The notes under the pieces are model-generated. The model was not told the DNA's origin. It worked only from the letters and a program-made list of their open reading frames with translations, and did not search any database. DNA of 64,000 nucleotides from Rhizobium pisi. Lineage in GTDB: Bacteria; Pseudomonadota; Alphaproteobacteria; Rhizobiales; Rhizobiaceae. Each line of letters starts with the position of its first letter. Positions within the stretch are counted from its first letter, which is position 1. The DNA lies in assembly GCF_003938655.1 (NCBI RefSeq), contig NZ_RJJT01000002.1:336106-400105 (forward strand), given 5' to 3'. Shown here piece after piece: positions 45,730 to 55,524 of the stretch. The position numbers and the translations under genes were made by a program.

Positions 45730-45917
45730 TCATCAATGGCGAACCTCAGACAACCGCCGCCACCACCCTTTCGCAGCTGTTGGCCGCACTCGACTATGAA
45801 GGCGAGTGGCTGGCAACCGCCGTCAACGGCGAACTCGTTCATCGCGAAGACCGTGAAGGTCACGCTCTGAACGACGATGACAGGATCGAAATCCTGACCC
45901 CGATGCAGGGAGGCTGA
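45720..45917 (+). CDS. thiS: sulfur carrier protein ThiS
   Basis: A 65-residue ubiquitin-like protein ending in MQGG; the C-terminal glycine is thiocarboxylated and donates sulfur to the thiazole. Size and ending are diagnostic. The start overlaps thiO; the stop is one base before thiG. Confidence 0.96.
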   Translation: MRLIINGEPQTTAATTLSQLLAALDYEGEWLATAVNGELVHREDREGHALNDDDRIEILTPMQGG

Positions 45918-45918
45918 C

Positions 45919-46692
45919 ATGCTTGATCTTTACGAAACCCAGATCGGGTCGCGACTTCTTCTCGGCACTGCGCGTTATCCTTCGCCGGCCGTCCTTGCCG
46001 ACGCCGTCAAGCGATCCGGGACAGAAATCGTCACCGTGTCGCTGCGGCGTGAAGCGGCCGGCGGGCGCAATGGCGGCGTATTTTTCGACATGATCCGCGC
46101 GCTCGGCGCGCGCGTGCTCCCCAACACTGCCGGCTGCCATGGCGTGTCCGAGGCGGTGCTGACGGCCAAGATGGCGCGCGAGGTGTTTCAGACCAACTGG
46201 ATCAAGCTCGAGGTGATCGGCAATCACGACACGCTGCAGCCTGACGTTTTTGCGCTCGTGGAGGCCGCGCGGATCCTCTGCAGCGAAGGCTTCGAGGTTT
46301 TTCCCTATACGACGGACGATCTGGTGGTGGCCGAGCGCCTGCTGGAGGCGGGATGCAAGGTCCTGATGCCCTGGTGCGCACCGATCGGAACGGCGGCGGG
46401 GCCGCTCAACCTTTCCGCTCTTCGATCCATGCGCGCGCACTTTCCCGATGTGCCGCTGATCGTCGATGCGGGGATCGGCCGGCCCTCGCATGCAACGATC
46501 GTGATGGAGATGGGCTTTGATGCGGTCCTTCTCAACACAGCCGTTGCCGGCGCGGGCGATCCTGCCGCCATGGCGGAAGCCTTTGCCAAGGCGATCGGTG
46601 CCGGCAGGCAGGCATTCGGCGCCGGAATGCTGGAACCGCGTGACATGGCGGTTCCCTCCACACCCGTGATCGGAACGGCGGTCTTCGCGTGA
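45919..46692 (+). CDS. thiG: thiazole synthase
   Basis: A 257-residue TIM-barrel enzyme forming the thiazole phosphate from deoxyxylulose phosphate, dehydroglycine and ThiS thiocarboxylate. The Schiff-base lysine lies in [10 protein letters not shown] (about 95-104); GAGIGTA-like and [14 protein letters not shown] motifs are present. It overlaps thiE by four bases. A thiF gene for ThiS activation is not in the window. Confidence 0.97.
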   Translation: MLDLYETQIGSRLLLGTARYPSPAVLADAVKRSGTEIVTVSLRREAAGGRNGGVFFDMIRALGARVLPNTAGCHGVSEAVLTAKMAREVFQTNWIKLEVIGNHDTLQPDVFALVEAARILCSEGFEVFPYTTDDLVVAERLLEAGCKVLMPWCAPIGTAAGPLNLSALRSMRAHFPDVPLIVDAGIGRPSHATIVMEMGFDAVLLNTAVAGAGDPAAMAEAFAKAIGAGRQAFGAGMLEPRDMAVPSTPVIGTAVFA

Positions 46693-47300
46693 GGCTCGAT
46701 CCTTTCTATCTCATCGTCGACAGCGCCGCCTGGATCGAAAGACTGGTTCCGCTTGGTGTCAAACTCGTGCAACTGCGCATCAAGGAACGGTCGCTGCCTG
46801 ACATACGCGCGGACATCCGGCGGGCAAAAGCAGTCTGCGAGGCGCATGGATGCCAGTTGATCGTCAATGACTACTGGCAGCTTGCCATCGAGGAAGGCTG
46901 CGACTTCGTCCATCTCGGCCAGGAGGATCTGGCTGTGGCCGATCTTGCCGCCATCCGTAAGGCCGGACTGAAATTAGGGCTTTCCACGCATGACGAGGCG
47001 GAATTGGCAATCGCGCTTGCGGCGCGCCCTGATTATATCGCACTCGGTCCGATCTACCCTACCATTCTCAAGGCCATGCCCTGGGCGCCGCAAGGTCTTG
47101 ACCGCCTCCATAGCTGGAAAAGCCGCATCGGTTCGCTGCCGCTTGTCGCCATTGGCGGGTTGACCGTGGAACGTCTTGCCGGTGTGTTCGAAAATGGGGC
47201 TGACAGTGCTGCCGTCGTGACCGACATCACGCGCAATTCCGATCCCGAGCGACGAACCCTCGAATGGATTGCAGCGACCCGCGGATCGGGGACCAAGTGA
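46689..47300 (+). CDS. thiE: thiamine phosphate synthase
   Basis: A 203-residue TIM-barrel enzyme joining the pyrimidine and thiazole moieties. Landmarks are [42 protein letters not shown] and PLVAIGGLT. The start is a GTG overlapping the thiG stop. It is the last gene of the operon. No thiD is seen here. Confidence 0.95.
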   Translation: MRLDPFYLIVDSAAWIERLVPLGVKLVQLRIKERSLPDIRADIRRAKAVCEAHGCQLIVNDYWQLAIEEGCDFVHLGQEDLAVADLAAIRKAGLKLGLSTHDEAELAIALAARPDYIALGPIYPTILKAMPWAPQGLDRLHSWKSRIGSLPLVAIGGLTVERLAGVFENGADSAAVVTDITRNSDPERRTLEWIAATRGSGTK

Positions 47301-47323
47301 TCCGGATGAAGGTCGGGCGTGAC

Positions 47324-47357
47324 ATCTCGCAGATGTTCATCAGGAGATCTGCGAGAT
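47324..47357. terminator. bidirectional hairpin after thiE
   Basis: ATCTCGCAGAT, 12-base loop, ATCTGCGAGAT: a perfect 11-bp inverted repeat in the 73-base gap between thiE and the convergent biotin carboxylase gene. Confidence 0.7.
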
Positions 47358-47373
47358 CGCGACGTTGTTGTCC

Positions 47374-49083
47374 CTATTCGATCGTTGCGAGTTCGATGCC
47401 GAGTGCGACGGTGCTGCCCGCCTCGACTTTCAGGCGAATGCGACCGGACTTCGGTGCGACAACCCGAGTTTCCATTTTCATCGCCTCAATCAATGCCACG
47501 ACGTCGCCTTCCGCAACCTGCGCTCCGTCTTCCACGAGCCATCGCTGCAGCGTCCCGGGCATGGGCGCGGTCATCGCGCCTTCGCTTGCCGCTTGAGAAG
47601 GAGGCTTCGCTGCGGGAGCAGCGACGGCGCCAGAAAAGAGCGCAGCCGGAAGCCCCAGCACATGGCGCTTGCCGTCGATCTCGATGAAGCTGCGCAGAAG
47701 CTCGCCTTCGACCGGATCAACTCGAGGGGAGGGCTCCACGCCGCGAAATTCGGTCTCGATCCAATTGGTGAAGACGCGGAAACCGTCCTCACCGGTAAAA
47801 TCGCGCTCGTTCACGACGGCACGTTGGAAAGGCAGTACGGAAGCGACCCCCTCGATCTGAAACTCCGCAAGCGCCCGGCGGGCGCGCACGAGCGCTTCCT
47901 CTCGGGTCGGCGCGGTGACGATGAGCTTCGCCATCATCGAGTCGTACAGCCCGGGAATTTCCGAACCGGTTTCGACGCCTGCGTCGAGGCGCACACCAGG
48001 CCCTGCCGGCGCGCGAAAGCGGGTGATCCGGCCCGGGGTCGGCAGAAATCCCCGCCCTGGATCCTCGGCGTTGATGCGAAATTCGAACGAGTGGCCGCGT
48101 GGTTGCGGCGTGTCGGTGAGGGAAAGCGGCAATCCATCGGCAATGCGCAACTGCTCGATAACGATGTCGACGCCGGTCGTCTCCTCCGTGACGGGATGTT
48201 CCACCTGAAGCCGCGTATTGACTTCGAGGAAGGATATGGCGCCTGCCTGCGACAGCAGGAATTCTACCGTTCCGGCCCCGGTATAGCCTGCCGCGGCGCA
48301 GATCGCGCGGGCAGCGTCGTGAATGCGGCTCCGCTGCTCGTCACTGATGAACGGAGCGGGAGCCTCTTCGACCAACTTCTGATTTCGTCTCTGCAGAGAG
48401 CAATCGCGCGTGCCGAGCACGACGGTGTTGCCGTGACTGTCGGCGATGATCTGCGCTTCGATGTGGCGCGGCCGATCGAGAAACTGTTCGGCATAACATT
48501 CGCCGCGGCCGAAGGCTTCCGTCGCCTCGCGGACCGCGGATTCGAAAAGCTCGCCGACCTCTTCGAGCCGCCGCGCAACCTTTATACCGCGCCCGCCGCC
48601 ACCGAAGGCGGCCTTGATGGCAATCGGAAGCCCCACCTTCTTGGCGAATGCCACGGCATCGGCAGCGGTCTGCAGCGGACCGTCGGAACCTTTGACGAGA
48701 GGTGCTCCCACCTTCGCCGCGATCCGCCGGGCTTCCACCTTGTCGCCGAGCGCCGTGATCACGCCGGGGGAGGGGCCGACCCAGGTCAATCCCGCATCGA
48801 TGACGGCTTGCGCAAATTCCGCACGCTCCGACAGGAAACCATAGCCGGGATGGACGGCGTCGGCCCCGGCACGGCGGGCGATGTCGAGGATCTTTACGAT
48901 GTTGAGGTAAGTGTCGGCGGGCCGGCCCGCACCGAGCCCATAGGCTTCGTCGACCAGTTCCGCATGAAGCGCGTTGGCATCTGCCGCCGCATAGATCCCG
49001 ACCGACGTGACGCCGTAGTCCCGCGCAGCCCGGGCGACGCGAATGGCGATTTCACCGCGATTGGCGATGAGCAGCTTTTTCAT
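47374..49083 (-). CDS. biotin carboxylase with fused biotin carboxyl carrier domain
   Basis: A 569-residue protein. The N-terminal biotin carboxylase and ATP-grasp domains ([54 protein letters not shown]) occupy about 1-450. The C-terminal carrier domain has the biotinylation motif EAMKMET (about 535-541). It carboxylates its own biotin using ATP and bicarbonate for transfer by a partner. The upstream PxpB-PxpC fusion resembles the carboxyltransferase half of urea carboxylase, so they may form one enzyme. It overlaps that gene by four bases. Confidence 0.9.
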   Translation of the reverse strand: MKKLLIANRGEIAIRVARAARDYGVTSVGIYAAADANALHAELVDEAYGLGAGRPADTYLNIVKILDIARRAGADAVHPGYGFLSERAEFAQAVIDAGLTWVGPSPGVITALGDKVEARRIAAKVGAPLVKGSDGPLQTAADAVAFAKKVGLPIAIKAAFGGGGRGIKVARRLEEVGELFESAVREATEAFGRGECYAEQFLDRPRHIEAQIIADSHGNTVVLGTRDCSLQRRNQKLVEEAPAPFISDEQRSRIHDAARAICAAAGYTGAGTVEFLLSQAGAISFLEVNTRLQVEHPVTEETTGVDIVIEQLRIADGLPLSLTDTPQPRGHSFEFRINAEDPGRGFLPTPGRITRFRAPAGPGVRLDAGVETGSEIPGLYDSMMAKLIVTAPTREEALVRARRALAEFQIEGVASVLPFQRAVVNERDFTGEDGFRVFTNWIETEFRGVEPSPRVDPVEGELLRSFIEIDGKRHVLGLPAALFSGAVAAPAAKPPSQAASEGAMTAPMPGTLQRWLVEDGAQVAEGDVVALIEAMKMETRVVAPKSGRIRLKVEAGSTVALGIELATIE

Positions 49084-50687
49084 CGGATGGTTTCCTTCAC
49101 CATCGGATCGAAAGGAGCAATGGGATTGAACCGGATGTTTGCGCCGATCGGCAGCTGGCCGGCGAGATCCAGGTGATGGGCCGCAATCACACCGATCACA
49201 GGATATCCCCCGGTCAGCGGGTGGTCCGCCAGGAATAAGACCGGCTGGCCGCTATGCGGGACCTGTATGGCGCCGAGAGCCGTGCCTTCCGAGGCAAGTT
49301 CGGCCGCGTCACGCCTTTCGAGAGGAATGGAACCCGACAGGCGCATGCCGACGCGGCTGGATTCCGCCGTAACCTGCCAACTCTGCGAAACGAGGGTCTC
49401 CAGCCCCTTATCTGTAAACCAGTCCGAGCGAGGGCCAAGGATGGTGTCGAGCGTCACGGTCTCGCCGCTGCGCGGAAGCGGCCACGGCAAGGGCCTGAAG
49501 GGGTCGACCGCCATCGATCGGCGCTCCGCGGGCACAAGAATATCGCCCGGCGCAATAGGCTCGGGGCCGACTTTTGCCAGCGTGTCGGTCGAGGTCGAAC
49601 CGATGACGGCCGCCACCTGAAATCCGCCGCGCAAAGCCAGGTAACTCCTCATGCCTTCCGGCGGCAGGCCGATTCTCAGTTCGTCCCCCGCATCCAGCGC
49701 GAATGGTCTTCCCAAGGGGACAACAACGTCCCGGCGATCGCTGCGATGAATCGTCAACGGACAGGGCGCGCCGGTAACCGCCAAAGTCACCGGACGATCC
49801 GCCAGCAGCGAAAGGCCGCCGAACGTGATCTCGATCACGGTCGCATCGCGCGGGTTTCCGACACAGAGGTTGGCCTCCGACAAGGCAAAGCGATCCAGGG
49901 CCCCGGATTCGGAAATGCCCTGGTCTGCCCTGCCGGCCCGACCGAGGTCCTGGTACAATGCCGGTCGGTCCGATCGGGTAATAGTGAGGCCGCTCTCCGG
50001 CGGAGCCGGTGCCGTCGGCTTGGCCGATGCCATGCTGACCGGGGCGGACTGCTGCGCCGAAAGACGACGGAAGCGCACGCGGTCTCCGGGGGCCAGCAAA
50101 GCGGGCCGCTCCCGTTGGGTGTCCCACATGCGCCACGGAGTCGTCCCGAGAAGTTGCCAGCCGCCGGGACTATCGGACGGATAGATGCCGCCGAAGCGGC
50201 CGCCGATTGCGACTGAGCCCGCCGGGATCCGCACCCGCGGACTTTTCCGGCGAGGGACATCGAAGGCAGGATCGTCGCAGGTCATATAGGAAAAACCCGG
50301 AGCGAAACCGGTGAAGGCGACGGTGAAGATCGCCTCGCTATGCCGGCGTATGAGCTCCTCGACCGTCCAGCCGAGCAATCCGGCGACATCTCCTAAATCC
50401 TCTCCGTCATAAACCACGGGAATTTCGAAGAAGGAACCTTCGCGTGCCATGCGCACGGAGAGGTCCATTCCCGCGATCAGATCCGCCAGCTGCGCGCGGT
50501 CGGTTTCCAGAGGATCGAACCGAACCATGACGGTGCGCGCTGCCGGAATGAGTTCCTTCACGCCCGAAAGCCCTTTTTCCTGCAGCCTGTCGAACTGTGC
50601 TTGCGCCGTTTCGAGATCCGCAAGCTCGATCAGGAAACTGTCGCTGCCCGCAGGGAGGAACCGCAGCAGCTCACCCACGGACCGCAC
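49080..50687 (-). CDS. fused 5-oxoprolinase subunits PxpB-PxpC (KipI-KipA)
   Basis: A 535-residue fusion. The N-terminal half (about 1-210) is KipI/PxpB-like ([36 protein letters not shown]). The C-terminal half (about 230-520) is KipA/PxpC-like ([42 protein letters not shown]). In many bacteria these are separate subunits of ATP-dependent 5-oxoprolinase; the same domains occur in the carboxyltransferase of urea carboxylase. It overlaps pxpA by 17 bases upstream and the biotin carboxylase gene by four bases downstream. Confidence 0.9.
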   Translation of the reverse strand: MRSVGELLRFLPAGSDSFLIELADLETAQAQFDRLQEKGLSGVKELIPAARTVMVRFDPLETDRAQLADLIAGMDLSVRMAREGSFFEIPVVYDGEDLGDVAGLLGWTVEELIRRHSEAIFTVAFTGFAPGFSYMTCDDPAFDVPRRKSPRVRIPAGSVAIGGRFGGIYPSDSPGGWQLLGTTPWRMWDTQRERPALLAPGDRVRFRRLSAQQSAPVSMASAKPTAPAPPESGLTITRSDRPALYQDLGRAGRADQGISESGALDRFALSEANLCVGNPRDATVIEITFGGLSLLADRPVTLAVTGAPCPLTIHRSDRRDVVVPLGRPFALDAGDELRIGLPPEGMRSYLALRGGFQVAAVIGSTSTDTLAKVGPEPIAPGDILVPAERRSMAVDPFRPLPWPLPRSGETVTLDTILGPRSDWFTDKGLETLVSQSWQVTAESSRVGMRLSGSIPLERRDAAELASEGTALGAIQVPHSGQPVLFLADHPLTGGYPVIGVIAAHHLDLAGQLPIGANIRFNPIAPFDPMVKETIR

Positions 50688-51456
50688 CGTCCGTCACGTC
50701 GGCGAAAGCGGCCAATCGGATGCCGCGGCCGGTAAAGACCTCTCGCAATCTTTGCGCCAACGCGACTGCCGTCGGAGTGTCACCGTGAACGCAGATCGTC
50801 TGCGCTTCGAGTTCGATATCGTCGCCGTCGATCGTCGCGATCCGGCCTTCGCCCACCAAACGCAGCATCCGTTCGGCGACCTGATCCGGATCGTGGATGA
50901 CCGCGCCCGGCGCGCGGCGGCTGACGAGGGTGCCGTCGGCATTGTAGGCGCGATCGGCAAAGGCTTCGCAGACGACGGTCAGCCCGGCCGCGCGGGCCCG
51001 TTTGACGATGGGAGCACCGGCGAGCGCCATCAGAATGAGGGAGGGATCGATAGCCTTTATCCCTGCAATCACATCGCCCGCCTGGCGGGCGTCGTTCGAA
51101 ATGGTGTTGTAGAGCGCCCCGTGCGGTTTGACATAGCGTACCTTCGTACCTGCCGCTTTCGCCAGGCCCTGAAGCGCGCCGATCTGGTAGATCGTATCAC
51201 CGACCAGCTCTTCGCTCGACGGATCCATGTTGCGCCTGCCGAATCCAACGAGGTCCCGATATCCGACATGCGCCCCGACCATCACGCCCCGGGCCGCCGC
51301 CGCCCGCAGTACCTTCAGGATGCCGGCAGGGTCACCGGCATGGAAGCCGCAGGCAATATTCGCGCTCGTCACGATGTCGAGCATCGCGACATCGTCGCCC
51401 ATGGGCCACGGACCAAAGCTTTCACCAAGATCGCTGTTGAGATCGACGGTCACCAT
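50671..51456 (-). CDS. pxpA: 5-oxoprolinase subunit A (LamB/YcsF family)
   Basis: A 261-residue protein of the YcsF family: [14 protein letters not shown] near the start, [11 protein letters not shown] (about 45-55), [15 protein letters not shown] and VCVHGD-like [11 protein letters not shown] near the end. It works with PxpB and PxpC to hydrolyse 5-oxoproline to glutamate with ATP. The frame extends to 51519, but the ATG at 51456 gives the conserved N terminus. It is first in the operon. Confidence 0.9.
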   Translation of the reverse strand: MVTVDLNSDLGESFGPWPMGDDVAMLDIVTSANIACGFHAGDPAGILKVLRAAAARGVMVGAHVGYRDLVGFGRRNMDPSSEELVGDTIYQIGALQGLAKAAGTKVRYVKPHGALYNTISNDARQAGDVIAGIKAIDPSLILMALAGAPIVKRARAAGLTVVCEAFADRAYNADGTLVSRRAPGAVIHDPDQVAERMLRLVGEGRIATIDGDDIELEAQTICVHGDTPTAVALAQRLREVFTGRGIRLAAFADVTDGAVRG

Positions 51457-51485
51457 ATCATAGCCTGTTGATTGATAGCGTTGAG

Positions 51486-51520
51486 ATTGTTGAATAACAT
51501 ATTCCAGATTGTTCAACAAT
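51486..51520. promoter_or_regulatory. candidate operator for the divergent GntR regulator
   Basis: ATTGTTGAA (51486-51494), 17 bases, then TTCAACAAT (51512-51520), an exact inverted repeat. The right half sits in a perfect small palindrome ATTGTT-C-AACAAT (51508-51520), which fits the GT-N3-AC pattern of FCD-type GntR regulators. It lies in the 100-base gap between pxpA and the regulator. Confidence 0.65.
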
Positions 51521-51569
51521 ATAAATTTGTCTATGATCGTCCGGGCAGGTCGTCGGAGTGAGCAATTTC

Positions 51570-52238
51570 ATGGCTTTGGTGAATTTGGATGAGCAGACTG
51601 ATCAGCCGCTTTCCGAAAAAGTGGCTTTACGAATCCGGGAAATGTTGATCCAGGGGCGCTTCACGCCAGGTGAAAAGCTCTCCGAACATCAGGTTGCCGG
51701 ACAGTTCGGCATATCGCGCAATACCCTGCGGGAAGTCTTTCGGCTGCTGACCAGCCAAGGGCTGCTGACGCATATACCCAACCGCGGGGTCTTCGTCGTT
51801 TCACCCGATGAATCCGCTGTCATGGACATCTACCGCGTGCGATGGGTCATTCAAAAGGGAGCCATCCAGGCGGCAAGCCGCGGGCATCCGGCCCTGGCCA
51901 GGATGACAGCTCTTACGCAACAGGCAGATGCCGCCCGCTCCAGCAACGACTGGCAGCAGGTCGGGACGGTCAATATGGAGTTTCACCGCGCGATGGTGAG
52001 CCTGTGCGACAGTCCGCGGCTTTCACTGTGTTTCGATCTCGTTCTGGCCGAACTTCGGCTTGTCTTCGGCCTGCTGGAATACACGGGTCATCTCCACGAA
52101 CCCTACATTGAGCTGAACACAAGCCTTCTGCAGTTGATCGAGGCGGAAAAGGCTGCGGAGGCCATCGATTTCCTCGAAGCCTATCTGCTCAAATCGGAAA
52201 GATCGGTTCTTGCCGCCATGCAGCGGAAGAAAGGATAA
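51570..52238 (+). CDS. GntR-family regulator, FCD subfamily
   Basis: A 222-residue regulator from the ATG at 51570 (a GTG at 51558 is also possible). The N-terminal winged helix (LRIREMLIQGRFTPGEKLSEHQVAGQFGISRNTLREVFRLL) precedes an all-helical FCD effector domain with the metal-site-like His in FHRAMVSLCDSPRL. It is divergent from the pxp operon and is its likely regulator; the ligand may be 5-oxoproline or a related acid. Confidence 0.88.
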   Translation: MALVNLDEQTDQPLSEKVALRIREMLIQGRFTPGEKLSEHQVAGQFGISRNTLREVFRLLTSQGLLTHIPNRGVFVVSPDESAVMDIYRVRWVIQKGAIQAASRGHPALARMTALTQQADAARSSNDWQQVGTVNMEFHRAMVSLCDSPRLSLCFDLVLAELRLVFGLLEYTGHLHEPYIELNTSLLQLIEAEKAAEAIDFLEAYLLKSERSVLAAMQRKKG

Positions 52239-52310
52239 TGGAGCCGCGGCGCCCGACATTCCCATAGTCCGTATTACGCCACACACATCGGCGGCCCGAA
52301 TTTTACTGTT

Positions 52311-52424
52311 TTTCGCACCACAAAATCCAAGTCTCGCCTGAATTTCCTGTCGCTACTGCGCGGCGGCTACCACGATTATGAGCTTAACGATGCCGCGTTC
52401 GATTACCTGAAAGAACGCCGGTAA
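52311..52424 (+). pseudogene. C-terminal remnant of a transposase
   Basis: An open stretch of 37 residues ending at TAA 52422-52424 (NFLSLLRGGYHDYELNDAAF in its middle) resembles the C-terminal tail of rhizobial transposases. No upstream coding part is present, so it is a fragment left by deletion. The resemblance is recalled from family patterns and not computed. Confidence 0.4.
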
Positions 52425-52470
52425 CTGGAGCAGATCTGGAGGCACGGGGGATTCCGATTTCACTTCCTTT

Positions 52471-53856
52471 ATGACGAAGCGCCGTCTCCCCCAGCCGGAG
52501 CATGCCGATACGCTGTCGCTGAAGGCGTTGCGCGAGCTCGTGACTGGTCTGGTGGAACGGGCTGATCGGGCAGAGATCCGGATTGAGGCGCTCGAGGCTG
52601 ACAACCGAAAGCTTCGAGAAGAAAACGATCAGTTGAGGATCGAGAACACCCGGCTGAAGGTCGACAACCAGCTTCTGCGCGACGAGATTGCGCGACTTAA
52701 AAACCTGCCGCCACGCCCACCGTTCAGGCCATCGGGCATGGAACAGGCAACGAGTGACAAGGCGGTTGCCGGCAGCCGAAAGCCTGCGCGGCGTCGCGGG
52801 CCGAAGGGCGACACCAGGAGCGCCACGCGCGAAGAGGTGCTGCCTGCCAGAGCCCCACCTGGATCGCGGTTTAAAGGCTACAAGGATTGCGTGGTGCGGG
52901 ATCTGGTCGTGCGGGCCGAAGTGGTGCGCTATCGCCGCGAATGCTGGCTGACACCGGAAGGACGCACGATCATTGCACCGCTGCCAGCAGGGATAAAGGG
53001 CGGCTACGGCGCCAGTCTGCGTCGCTTCTGCCTGATGCTTCATAGCCGTGGACAGGTGACAACGCAGCGACTGACGACCTTGCTGAACGATGTCGGTGTC
53101 GAGATTACAGCGTCATCGCTAGCGATGATCGCGACCAAACGCCAGGTCATCCGGTTTTTGGAAGACCGTCAGGTCGACCCCGCCCTTCTGGCGCGGTTGA
53201 TGACACGCGAACCGCGGCGGTTTGCCAATCAGGTTCCGTTTCTCGAATATCTGGCCGCCAATGGTGTCGACATCTTCGACAAGGACATAGTCCGCCCGTT
53301 TGCCGAGGCCGGCATCAGGGGCGCCATCCGCCATCATGGTCTGGTCGGCAATGCGGTGATTGTCTCCGACGATGCCGGACAGTTCCGCGTCGGCACCCAT
53401 GCGCTGTGCTGGGTCCACGCCGAACGGTTGCTGCACAAACTGATGCCGGCGACACCCGGCCAAGTACGGCATGTCGAAACCCTGCGGGATCTCATCTGGC
53501 GCTTTTACAAGGCCCTGAAAGCCTATCAGCGAAGACCTGATCCCCGTGCAGCCCGGGGCATTCAGGCCCGGTTCGATCGGATTTTTTCCATCCGCACCGG
53601 TTATGGCGATCTGGACAAACTGCTGTTTCGGCTGAGCCGCCGCAAGGAAGAACTGCTGCGGGTTCTGGAGCGGCCTGAAACCCCGCTCCACACCAATGCG
53701 TCGGAAAGAGATCTCCGCGGATTTGTCATCAAGCGAAAGATTTCCGGCGGCACGGTCAGTCGCAACGGTCGTCAGGCGCGTGACAGCATGCTCGGCCTGA
53801 TGAAGACCTGCCAAAAGCTCGGCCTGTCGTTCTGCGCTGCCCCTGTAACTTATTGA
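52471..53856 (+). CDS. IS66-family transposase with altered 3' end
   Basis: A 461-residue IS66-type DDE transposase. The N-terminal coiled coil (about 15-75, EALEADNRKLREENDQL) is followed by a basic linker. The catalytic core has DDAGQFRVGTHALCWVHAERLLHKL (about 300-325), and the Glu sits in HTNASERDLRGFVIKRKISGG. Usual relatives continue for about 30-40 more residues after LGLSF, whereas this one ends CAAPVTY, so the 3' end looks truncated or joined to other DNA. No accessory tnpA/tnpB genes and no clear terminal repeats were seen. Confidence 0.85.
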   Translation: MTKRRLPQPEHADTLSLKALRELVTGLVERADRAEIRIEALEADNRKLREENDQLRIENTRLKVDNQLLRDEIARLKNLPPRPPFRPSGMEQATSDKAVAGSRKPARRRGPKGDTRSATREEVLPARAPPGSRFKGYKDCVVRDLVVRAEVVRYRRECWLTPEGRTIIAPLPAGIKGGYGASLRRFCLMLHSRGQVTTQRLTTLLNDVGVEITASSLAMIATKRQVIRFLEDRQVDPALLARLMTREPRRFANQVPFLEYLAANGVDIFDKDIVRPFAEAGIRGAIRHHGLVGNAVIVSDDAGQFRVGTHALCWVHAERLLHKLMPATPGQVRHVETLRDLIWRFYKALKAYQRRPDPRAARGIQARFDRIFSIRTGYGDLDKLLFRLSRRKEELLRVLERPETPLHTNASERDLRGFVIKRKISGGTVSRNGRQARDSMLGLMKTCQKLGLSFCAAPVTY

Positions 53857-53994
53857 TTCATAATCAAGAAGCAGCCAAAAAGAAGCTATCTCGACTTTCA
53901 TTTCCGTCACGGTTCGTTAACCATAACTACTCGTACCGTGGAGTCCGTCATCCCGTCCTTCCCTGATTGGCGAATTCGTGCAGCCAAGGGACCA
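53857..53994. other. short spacer between the transposase and the repC relic
   Basis: An AT-rich stretch (GTTCGTTAACCATAACTACTC near 53914) and no gene. It contains the likely junction between IS-derived and replicon-derived DNA. Confidence 0.4.
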
Positions 53995-54290
53995 TCAACA
54001 TCGGCCTGATGGTCGATCGGCACGGCGTGTCAGATCCCGCGCAGATAGCCGCCGGCGGAGTTGATATACCGCTGCCCTTTCAAGGACGCAGGCCATGACA
54101 GTGGCGGCATTTTCAGGTCCCGTGATCTCGCAGGCCTGTTCGTAAGCCGATGGGCTAACGCCGAGCATCGAGCGAACCAACACGACCGCCGCCATCAGAT
54201 CGCGCCAAGTGCCGATCGAAGCCTGCGGACCACAGGCTGCGATCTCCGGGCAAGCCTGAAGCACCGGGCCCACCCAAGGGGAAATGATTT
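53995..54290 (-). pseudogene. decayed 3' end of a second repC
   Basis: The minus strand encodes CGPQASIGTWRDLMAA and SMLGVSPSAYEQACEITGPE, clearly homologous to the C-terminal domain of the intact RepC at 58271 (GWRDLMSA..., SMLGVSPSAYQDACDVMGPE). Frameshifts are needed at the 5' end (FPLG to VLQACPE) and near the 3' end (YINSAGGYLR and RDLTRRA in different frames). The rest of the gene is missing. It is a relic of another repABC replicon and not a copy of the resident gene, since the residues differ at many positions. Confidence 0.85.
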
Positions 54291-54514
54291 TAGCCCACCG
54301 TTGGCAGTGAGGGTAGAATGGCCCGGCGATGGTTCGCCCCCCCCCCCCGCTTCATCCGTCAACAGGCGCGCTATCGGTTCGGCCCGACCTGACGATCGAT
54401 CCTCCACCGTTTGCCACGCACGTGCCGCGTGACGGCACCGAGCGCGCCGATCCCCCTATAGGTGAGATGCTGTTTTTCGTCATTATGGAGCGCTTCGACC
54501 TCAATGTTTACCGC

Positions 54515-54530
54515 GTTTACCGCAGTAAAC
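54515..54530. promoter_or_regulatory. parS-like palindrome of the relic replicon
   Basis: GTTTACCGCAGTAAAC fits the rhizobial parS pattern GTT-N4-GC-N4-AAC. It differs in sequence from the GTTAGGCGCGCCTAAC sites near the intact repC, as expected if it served a different RepB. It lies about 225 bases from the repC relic. Confidence 0.55.
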
Positions 54531-54594
54531 TTTTGCGATCGTCCGTCAGGCCGGAAAGGGGTTTTCTACCCCCACCTACCAGCGCCTCGTCCTA

Positions 54595-54610
54595 GTTTAC
54601 TGCAGTAATC
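54595..54610. promoter_or_regulatory. degenerate second parS-like palindrome
   Basis: GTTTACTGCAGTAATC, one base away from the perfect palindrome GTTTACTGCAGTAAAC, 80 bases from the first copy. The close spacing of similar palindromes is typical of parS groups. Confidence 0.45.
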
Positions 54611-55068
54611 TTCTCGATCATTTCCGCCCCAACCCTTGTAGGCAGGGCAATCAAGACCCTATCACGAGGTTGTCCAGTCTTTTTCAAAGGCCTGCACAGG
54701 TTGCCGCTGAGTCATCAAAGGGCGCAGCCCATACATTCGCTGACCGAATCGCAAGAGGTCAGCCGGCGTCACCGGCGTTCTAGCCGATCAGAATGTGTCG
54801 TAAAATATCGACCCCCAATTGACGTCTGGGGCATATGCAATGGAGGAGAGGGCGACGTCGCGACCGATCCCGACCGCGTATGGGCTCGTAGTTGCGCAGA
54901 GCAATTTCTTGGACGGGCCGCAACCCTCAAAGGAGCGCAGATATGCGCTTTTAGCTGATCCGCGCAGAAAACAATCGCACGTAGCATCTTTTCAAAGACC
55001 GTTATTCGTTGTCGGTCGAGCAATTCACCAAATGACTCGATCCGGAGCTTCACGCAGAGATTGCCCGG

Positions 55069-55524
55069 CTATTCTCCGAGAAGGGCGATCTCCGCCACGG
55101 AAAATCCTAGCGGTGCGTCGTGACTTTCAGCCTGCGCCATCGCCTTCACCAGCGCGATGATCGTTTCACGGATATTGCGGTCGGCAATCTTCAGAAAGGC
55201 GCGATTGAGCACCAAGCCCTCTTTCGTCCGTAGAAATTCCGCGACCGGATCTCCACTCATCGAGAGTTCCAGCCCGCGCGACGTCAACGGCTCGGAATCT
55301 CCCTGTTCGAAGAAAAAGCCCACTGACGTATGAAGCACATCTGCGATGCGCTGCAGACGGCTCGCGCCGATGCGGTTGACGCCCTTCTCATATTTCTGAA
55401 CCTGCTGAAAGGTCACGCCGATCTGTTCGGCAAGCCTTTCCTGACTCATTCCGAGCAACTGCCGGCGCATTCTTATGCGCGCTCCGACATAGCCATCTAT
55501 CGCATTCGGTGTCTTGACATTCAT
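55069..55524 (-). CDS. XRE-family helix-turn-helix regulator
   Basis: A 151-residue protein with an N-terminal helix-turn-helix (about 12-66, ARIRMRRQLLGMSQERLAEQIGVTFQQVQKYEKGVNRI) and a helical C terminus. Rhizobia encode several such proteins of similar size, including PraR-type regulators. It faces away from the Fsr-like transporter gene, separated by about 350 bases. Its targets are unknown. Confidence 0.9.
   Translation of the reverse strand: MNVKTPNAIDGYVGARIRMRRQLLGMSQERLAEQIGVTFQQVQKYEKGVNRIGASRLQRIADVLHTSVGFFFEQGDSEPLTSRGLELSMSGDPVAEFLRTKEGLVLNRAFLKIADRNIRETIIALVKAMAQAESHDAPLGFSVAEIALLGE

Larger units (their letters stand above)
54291..55068. other. 778-base region without a supported gene
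   Basis: The region contains a run of 12 C at 54337-54348 and two parS-like palindromes at 54515 and 54595. Open frames on both strands, including one of 94 residues at 54769-55053 on the minus strand, show no family signature. The region is probably residual replicon DNA. Confidence 0.5.

Noticed and set aside
47365..49176. 603-residue plus-strand frame opposite the biotin carboxylase
   Set aside because: The minus strand carries the ATP-grasp and EAMKMET motifs; the plus frame is an antisense artefact.
54769..55053. 94-residue minus-strand frame upstream of the XRE gene region
   Set aside because: No recognised domain, no clear ribosome site, and it lies in decayed replicon DNA.
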